Positions 58,441 through 64,000 of a DNA stretch of 64,000 nucleotides are shown here, in pieces; position 1 is the stretch's first letter; every line of letters begins with the position of its first letter. The position numbers were made by a program, and so were the translations under genes. The DNA is from Setoptus koraiensis (Eukaryota; Arthropoda). The stretch covers positions 11,718,001-11,782,000 of the forward strand of contig CM106585.1 in NCBI GenBank assembly GCA_048013815.1, in the 5' to 3' direction. The notes under the pieces were generated by a model. That model saw nothing but the letters and a program-made list of their open reading frames with translations. It was not told where the DNA came from and ran no database searches.

Positions 58441-58556
58441 CGTTGCCGTTGTTGCCGGTTGTTGGCGGTTGTTGCCAGTTGTTGGCGTTGTTGGCGGTTG
58501 TTGCCAGTTGTTGGCGGTTGTTGGCGGTTGTTGCCGGTTGTTGGCGGTTGTTGCAG
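58441..58556. repeat. GTTGTTGGCG / GTTGCCGGTT minisatellite
   Basis: Degenerate 9-10-bp units of GTTGTTGGCG, GTTGTTGCCA and GTTGTTGCCG. The same words recur at 59717-59778 and, in the other orientation, at 16036-16190. Confidence 0.85.
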
Positions 58557-58705
58557 TGCGAGGCGCCTCTAACGAGCGTGCGACTGTCATGACGAGCAGA
58601 TTGCGGCATGCTGCCGCTATCTGCCCATCACCGTCCAAGACCAACCGATTACCGAGAGCGATGATTAATAACTGTCATGCGTTGCGCAACCATGAATAGC
58701 CAGCA

Positions 58706-58746
58706 GGCCAACAACAACAACAGCAACAACAACAGCAACAACAACA

Positions 58747-58777
<31 letters not shown>

Positions 58778-58821
58778 TGATGGCAACAACAGCAACAACA
58801 CCAACGACGGCAACGACAGCC
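58706..58821. repeat. (CAA/CAG/GGC)n tract
   Basis: AACAACAACAGCAACAACGG-type repetition, which translates to poly-Asn/Ser or poly-Leu depending on strand. Confidence 0.9.
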
Positions 58822-59462
58822 CGACCAGAATCGCTGACGCAACAAGCGAGCGTGTATCACGAGTTGTGTCAGACAACAAGACAACTTGTTTACTTATTTA
58901 ATCATCATTTAGCATCGTCATGACCGCAAACGCTGGCTGCGTTTGCGGTGCTCACGCCAGCGCGATTGACCACTGATCGCCGGTCGTGCTCGGCAGCAGC
59001 GCCGGCCAAAACAAACAATGACCACCATTTATCAGCGCCACCAATGCGCCGATGGAGATGTTACAACTTGCAACAACTTGTTGTTGCTGCTGCCGTCGTT
59101 GCTGTCGTTGTTGTTGCTGCTGCTGTCGTTGTTGTTGCTGTTGTTGTCGTTGCCGCTGCGGCCAGATGAGCCAATATTATACATATTTTGCAATTTACGC
59201 AACTGGCGCGTTGGCAGCCCCGGCCGAATAGCGGCCACGGCGGCAGCTCACGCGGCGCTGCAACAAATTAATCAATGATTGCGCTCGCAGATAAGGAGCC
59301 ACCATCATGAGCCCGCCAGTGACACGCTCACTTACCTGTTACCGGCTCTCTGGCCACTGGTCACTTGGTACTGGTGCCTGTAACAAGTGCCCGTTTCTCG
59401 CTCCAGTTCATTCACTCTGTTGCGCTTGCCCGTCGGCCGACTGTGCGCCCACAACTTCTTTG

Positions 59463-59526
59463 TTCACCCGGCCCGTTCACCCGGCCCGTTCACCCGGCCC
59501 GTTCACCCGGCCCGTTCACCGGCCCG
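59463..59526. repeat. 13-bp tandem repeat TTCACCCGGCCCG, five copies
   Basis: Four perfect copies and a fifth with one base missing. Confidence 0.95.
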
Positions 59527-60260
59527 CTCGCTCTTCCGGCCCGCTCGTCCGCCGCTCATCCGGCCGCCTCGTTCACCCGGACGGTGGCCCGACGGCATGC
59601 CTGTCGGTGGCAGCGCGTCGCTGTGTCGCTCGCGGGGCGCCCGCTGCGGCTCGCTGTCGCTCGGCGCGACACGCCTGACACTATCAGGCCGCTGGGGCCG
59701 TATCGCACCAGCCAGGCGATTGTTGTTGCTGCCGGTTGTCGCCGGTTGTTGCTGGTTGTTGCCGGTTGTTGCCGTGCGAGACACCGTGCGCCACAGAGGC
59801 GCGTCGACGGCGCGCAGGCACCAAAAGTGAAATGGCATCAAAACGGCGCTGCCACATTGATGCGACGATATAAATAGTGTTAGTAAATAGTGTGTAACAT
59901 CATAATTAAATTCATATATTCATCAGTGAATGATGCTGATTATACGCTGCACGCTGTTTGTTTGCCTCTGGTGGCCGTGTTGTGTCGCTACAATTGGTGC
60001 ACGGTGCACGGTGCACGGTTCACGGTGACGGTGCCAGCGCCAGTGTGACACAAATGTGACAGACGCACCCGATCGATCATCGGGCCCAACGAGCGACATA
60101 ATCATGCCGATCGTATGTTGTTGTTGTTGTTGTTGCTGCTGCTGTTGTCGTCGTATCCGTGTAATTGAATCGAGTCCGTTTGTCGGGGCTGCCGCCCGGT
60201 CTGGCTGCCCGTCACGCCCACGGTCTGCGTCCGGGCGGCAGCCGGGCCGCCAGTACAAGC

Positions 60261-60335
60261 TACAAACATTGCAGTTCGGCTACAAACTTCGCAGTTCGGC
60301 TACAAACTTCGCAGTTCGGCTACAAACTTCGCAGT
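60261..60335. repeat. 20-bp tandem repeat, nearly four copies
   Basis: Unit TACAAACTTCGCAGTTCGGC. Copies two and three are perfect; the first and last diverge. Confidence 0.95.
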
Positions 60336-61857
60336 GGCCGCTCGGCGTGTCCGGCGGGGCGCAATTGCAATCAGCGCGGCGACCATTCAATTGTCGTTGG
60401 CCGACTCTTTGCGGGACTGGCCGTTGCGACACTGGCCGTTGCTAAATAAACCGGCGTGTGTGAATACCGGCGCAATACGTGGCGTCATCCATCAAATGGG
60501 CACGTTCGCGGGAACGGGCGTCCGTGTGCGATATGCGCCGCTCGTCATTAAATGATCAATCAAACATATCGTGGCCAGTGGCAAGTTTTGAGCAAAACTG
60601 GCTGCCGCCGGCGCGGATAAAACTGGCGACTTTTATCCGCGCGTCAGTGTATATACAAAGTGTACATATAAAGTGCACATAAATGATGAGCCAGCAGCGA
60701 GACGAGATGTCTCTATCAATTGTTGATATCGCGCCAGTCGACAGTCTCGAGTCACCGGTTGAGGCCAGTTGTTGCCAGTTGCCAGTTGACTCAACTGAGT
60801 TGAGGCCCCAACCAGCACACAGACAGACAATTTTGCCAGTCAAAGTTGCGTGCGTTAATAGAGGGGGCGCTGTCACACACAATTATGATAATAATTTTCA
60901 TTTCCACTGCAACGCCAAAATACCCGATTACCATAGACAGCGCACATTATGGCACATTATGGCACATTATATAACCAATTTGGTGGCGCGCTTTGATTGA
61001 TATGCTGCCTCCATTTATCAATTCAAACGCACATTCGAACACTCTTACATGCGAATCGACACTCGCGCGCCCCCTATAAAGCGATTCCCGCCAACTGAGC
61101 GGCCGATACCTCCGCGCTGAGAGGCGCTCAGTTATGAGCTCAGGTATGAGCGATGCCCGTGAACGGGCCCCTCGGGCTCGGTCGCCAGTTGCGCAATATA
61201 GGCTCGTCGCGGGCCCGATCATTGGGCCGCCGGCGAGGGGCCCGCGCCAGCGGGCTGAACCAGCGATAGGTGAGCCAGCGATAGGTGAGCCAGCAATAGA
61301 TGGCCACCTATAGAGGCGCTCTCGCCGGTTGCAAGCGGGCAACCTAATTTAGATTCATTCAAAACGGAGCCCCCCGTCACAGCGTTCGACGGTGCGCTCA
61401 TATACGGCCATTTGTGTGTGTGTGTGTGTGTGTGTGTGCCCCCTATCGACCAGTCGCCGTCTGCCCGAGCGACGCATAAGCGGCCGCCGACAGGCGCCGT
61501 GCGGCCCGACCATATAGGCGCCGAACAGCACGACAACGAGCGGCCAAAAGTCGCCCGATCCGTCCGTCGGGCCGGCTGTTTTCGCTCTTGTTAGAGTTGG
61601 TGTGCAGTTTTGCAGTTGGTGTGCAGTTTTGCAGTGTTGTCAGTGGCGGTGGACGCGACAAAATTTGTGAATTTGGTGGCACTTTGCCACTGAATCAAGT
61701 CGCCACTCACATGGTGCTGTGCGAGTTCTTTTCGAGCATCACATAATCGATCGGTCAGGGTCTCTCTGTCTCTTTGCACCACAGTCACACGATTGCCGAT
61801 AACAGCCCGAGCCACTCAGGTGACTGAAACCATCCAAAGAGAATTCGCAATTCGGCT

Positions 61858-61891
61858 CGAAATATCCGTTTCGCAGGAAACGGATATTTCG
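61858..61891. repeat. Perfect 15-bp inverted repeat, 4-base loop
   Basis: CGAAATATCCGTTTC, GCAG, GAAACGGATATTTCG. Confidence 0.95.
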
Positions 61892-61944
61892 GACAAAACT
61901 GCGCTTCACTATCAGCTGTCTAGACACAATGACGACAGCCGTGT

Positions 61945-61964
61945 GACGGTCCCTCTGGACCGTC
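61945..61964. repeat. 8-bp inverted repeat GACGGTCC-CTCT-GGACCGTC
   Basis: Perfect arms, flanked by a direct repeat of TCTAGACACAAT (about 61919-61930 and 61963-61974). Confidence 0.9.
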
Positions 61965-63842
61965 TAGACACAATCCATTTTCTGATTGGTTGGTTGCATC
62001 GATATTGCAGCCGAATGGCTCGCACTTGTCGGCAATGGGCCCGTGATTTGTGTCACCAGACAGCGCACATCACAAGTTCATTGGGTCACACTTTCGATAT
62101 ATCGTTATTAACTTGGACGAACACACGATATATATTATCGATATTATCAACAAGGGACATATTGGGCATCTGTCTAGATCTTCTGCCAGTGACACTCGGA
62201 ATTGCACTCCAAATCAGAGCTGACCAGTCTCGTTATCTCATAAATGATGAAACTTGCATGATTTTGCCAAAATTGAAGCCTATAGATGACGGGCCTCGCC
62301 GGCCCCATCAGCCACATTGTGACCATTATCGTATGCGATTATCGCATTGCAAAGTAGAATAATCAAATTTCTCAGGCAGTGCAGCTCTATGCAAGTGGGG
62401 CTCGGATCAATAAAAGGGCTGCTGTGATCAATAAAAGTAGCGCCAGATCCGGGTCGTTTGGTGCCTCAGTCGAAATATTTGCTATCTAGCGTTGCGGGTT
62501 CATTATTAGTTTATTATTATTACGACGGGACAATTTTTTTGCACATGGAATTATTTCTCTGCTATTCTGAGTGAACAGCCGAGAGAAAAGATCCGATTTC
62601 CTGTCGAGAAAGCGTCTCCTGCCGGGCGAGCACAATGACAATGTATGAGATGTATACAATGAGAAGACAAAAGAAAAACACAAAAAAAAAGAGAAAAATA
62701 CCAGGAAAAACACACAAGAATACCAGGCAAAACACACAAAAATATCAGGCTAGATGCATTTGGAGATTTTTCGTCGGATCGGTTGTTTATTCATAGTCGG
62801 TTCTTTATTCATAGTTGTTTTTGATACTTGTTGACTACGACTCTCGCTCGGTATTTTTCTTGTTGCCTCACGTTGGCCAGTCACTCCTTTGTCGATCACT
62901 GTTTTGTGTCGACTGTCGCAACTTTTGGGGCCCTCGTGTTTGGGGCCCCGAGACAATGAGGCCCACTGAATTGGGAGCTATGTTGCCTAATTAAGCCGTG
63001 CTCAACAACAGGCCGCGTTGCGTCCGCTGTTGTGCGCCGGTGCGAGCCAACGAAGATGAAATGGCATTAATTAATTAAGTGGCACTAGGTGGCACCTAAT
63101 TAATTAATGCCGATGAACGACTGCGGATGACATTGCTCGCGAGTGATTTGAGTTGCGCCAGTGGCCTATGTTTGGCGCAAACAGTTAGATTGGTTAGATT
63201 GTCGGTTGATGGACGGGCCTATATTGTTTACTTGGGCTTGTACTCGCAGTTGTCTATTTATAAATCAATCGCGATTTGCGACTGTTTATTGATGCCACTC
63301 AATCAATCAATTAATCAATTGTTGCTGATCGCGTCGCTGCGCATCCAACAGCCAACGTGCCAGCCAGATCGATATCGAGCTGCATATCAGGCCCGATATG
63401 CCGACGCTGCCATGCAATATATACCGAGGCTGTGCCGTATAATGCACATTGGGGCCACTCACTGTGCAATGAATATCGCCGGCGAGCGCACCAGCCACTC
63501 GACCAAATGAACGAGCTGACCGAAGCGGCCAAAGTGGCCAGAGCGGCCAAAGTGGCCAGAGAATAATTAGAATTAGATGGCCAGCATCTCGCCGACGAGT
63601 TGGCGCTGCAGTGGTGCGTCTTAATTAGCTGCGTGTCCACTTAATTTCAATCAAACGGTCGGCCTATATACGGCCGACAGGTGAATGATATATCTGGTGG
63701 CATAAGTGGCATTTTACAACCAGCCAACAAGCTTGCATTTTACCTGCATCGGCCGGCCATTCTCTAGCAGTAGTTGCATAGTGCCACATCTCTATATAGG
63801 CCTGGCTAGCTCGAGCTTGGCGCCAGCTCACCTGTGCCGCTG

Positions 63843-63902
63843 TTACGCCAGTGCGCCACTACGATATCGAGCGATTGAGCCACTACGATATCGAGCGATT
63901 AA
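63843..63902. repeat. 23-bp tandem duplication CACTACGATATCGAGCGATT
   Basis: Two copies (CACTACGATATCGAGCGATTGAGC, then the same ending AAGC), immediately before an inverted repeat. Confidence 0.8.
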
Positions 63903-63934
63903 GCTATTACGCAACAGCGTAGTTGCGTAATAGC
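63903..63934. repeat. Perfect 13-bp inverted repeat, 6-base loop
   Basis: GCTATTACGCAAC, AGCGTA, GTTGCGTAATAGC. Confidence 0.95.
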
Positions 63935-64000
63935 GAGCCACCGATCGAGTGTGCGTACCTGTCGATGGCTTACGTAACCCATTTGGCTTGCTTGTCGGTG

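Noticed and set aside
61793-62362. 189-codon plus-strand frame
   Set aside because: It crosses two hairpins and has no recognisable family, acceptor or promoter context; possible but unsupported.

Overview
The window is nuclear DNA from an animal, most likely an arthropod. The neuronal-type G protein alpha-o resembles insect Go, there is a secreted 27-kDa-haemolymph-type cysteine-rich protein, introns are short (about 50 to 250 bases where they can be traced), and many conserved genes are single uninterrupted frames. That intron-poor style would suit a compact chelicerate such as a mite, but the exact group is an inference. I recognise no virus-derived element, transposase, reverse transcriptase, rRNA, tRNA or CRISPR array.

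Layout. 0.3-6 kb: a compact TAK1-type MAP3 kinase, a five-exon SLC17-type transporter, and on the minus strand a polyQ-LsmAD protein of the Ataxin-2 family that lacks the Lsm domain. 7.3-11.6 kb: exosome subunit EXOSC9/Rrp45 and, convergent with it, a 1061-residue Q-rich coiled-coil protein. 11.6-31.4 kb: GC-rich, simple-sequence-rich DNA. In it I assembled a six-exon gene (15.7-24.4 kb) for a 2107-residue single-pass membrane protein with an enormous disordered tail; every splice phase fits. 31.4-38 kb: intronless G-alpha-o, a long AT-rich 3' region with a microRNA-like hairpin, and a TATA-box gene for a secreted DUF1397-type protein. 38-42.1 kb, minus strand: a five-exon matrix metalloproteinase of 840 residues with an unusual N-terminal anchor and C-terminal tail. 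44.4-53.9 kb: a gene-dense, AT-rich block with a miniature RanBP2/Nup358, the FACT subunit SSRP1 (without its HMG box), mitochondrial ribosomal protein S17, a chimera of a broken SLK-type kinase N-lobe with a LAP1/Torip torsin activator, and the complete SLK/STK10 kinase. 53.9-64 kb: a gene desert of minisatellites and perfect inverted repeats.

How the genes fit together. There is no operon-like logic. The gene-dense block does hold several nuclear or nuclear-envelope factors (RanBP2 at the pore, SSRP1 on chromatin, LAP1 at the inner nuclear membrane). Several encoded proteins are stripped-down versions of their families: RanBP2, SSRP1, TAK1, EXOSC9 and the Ataxin-2 relative. Some 3' ends are so tight that AATAAA overlaps the stop codon. 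The most striking single item is the SLK::LAP1 fusion next to its apparent parent kinase gene.
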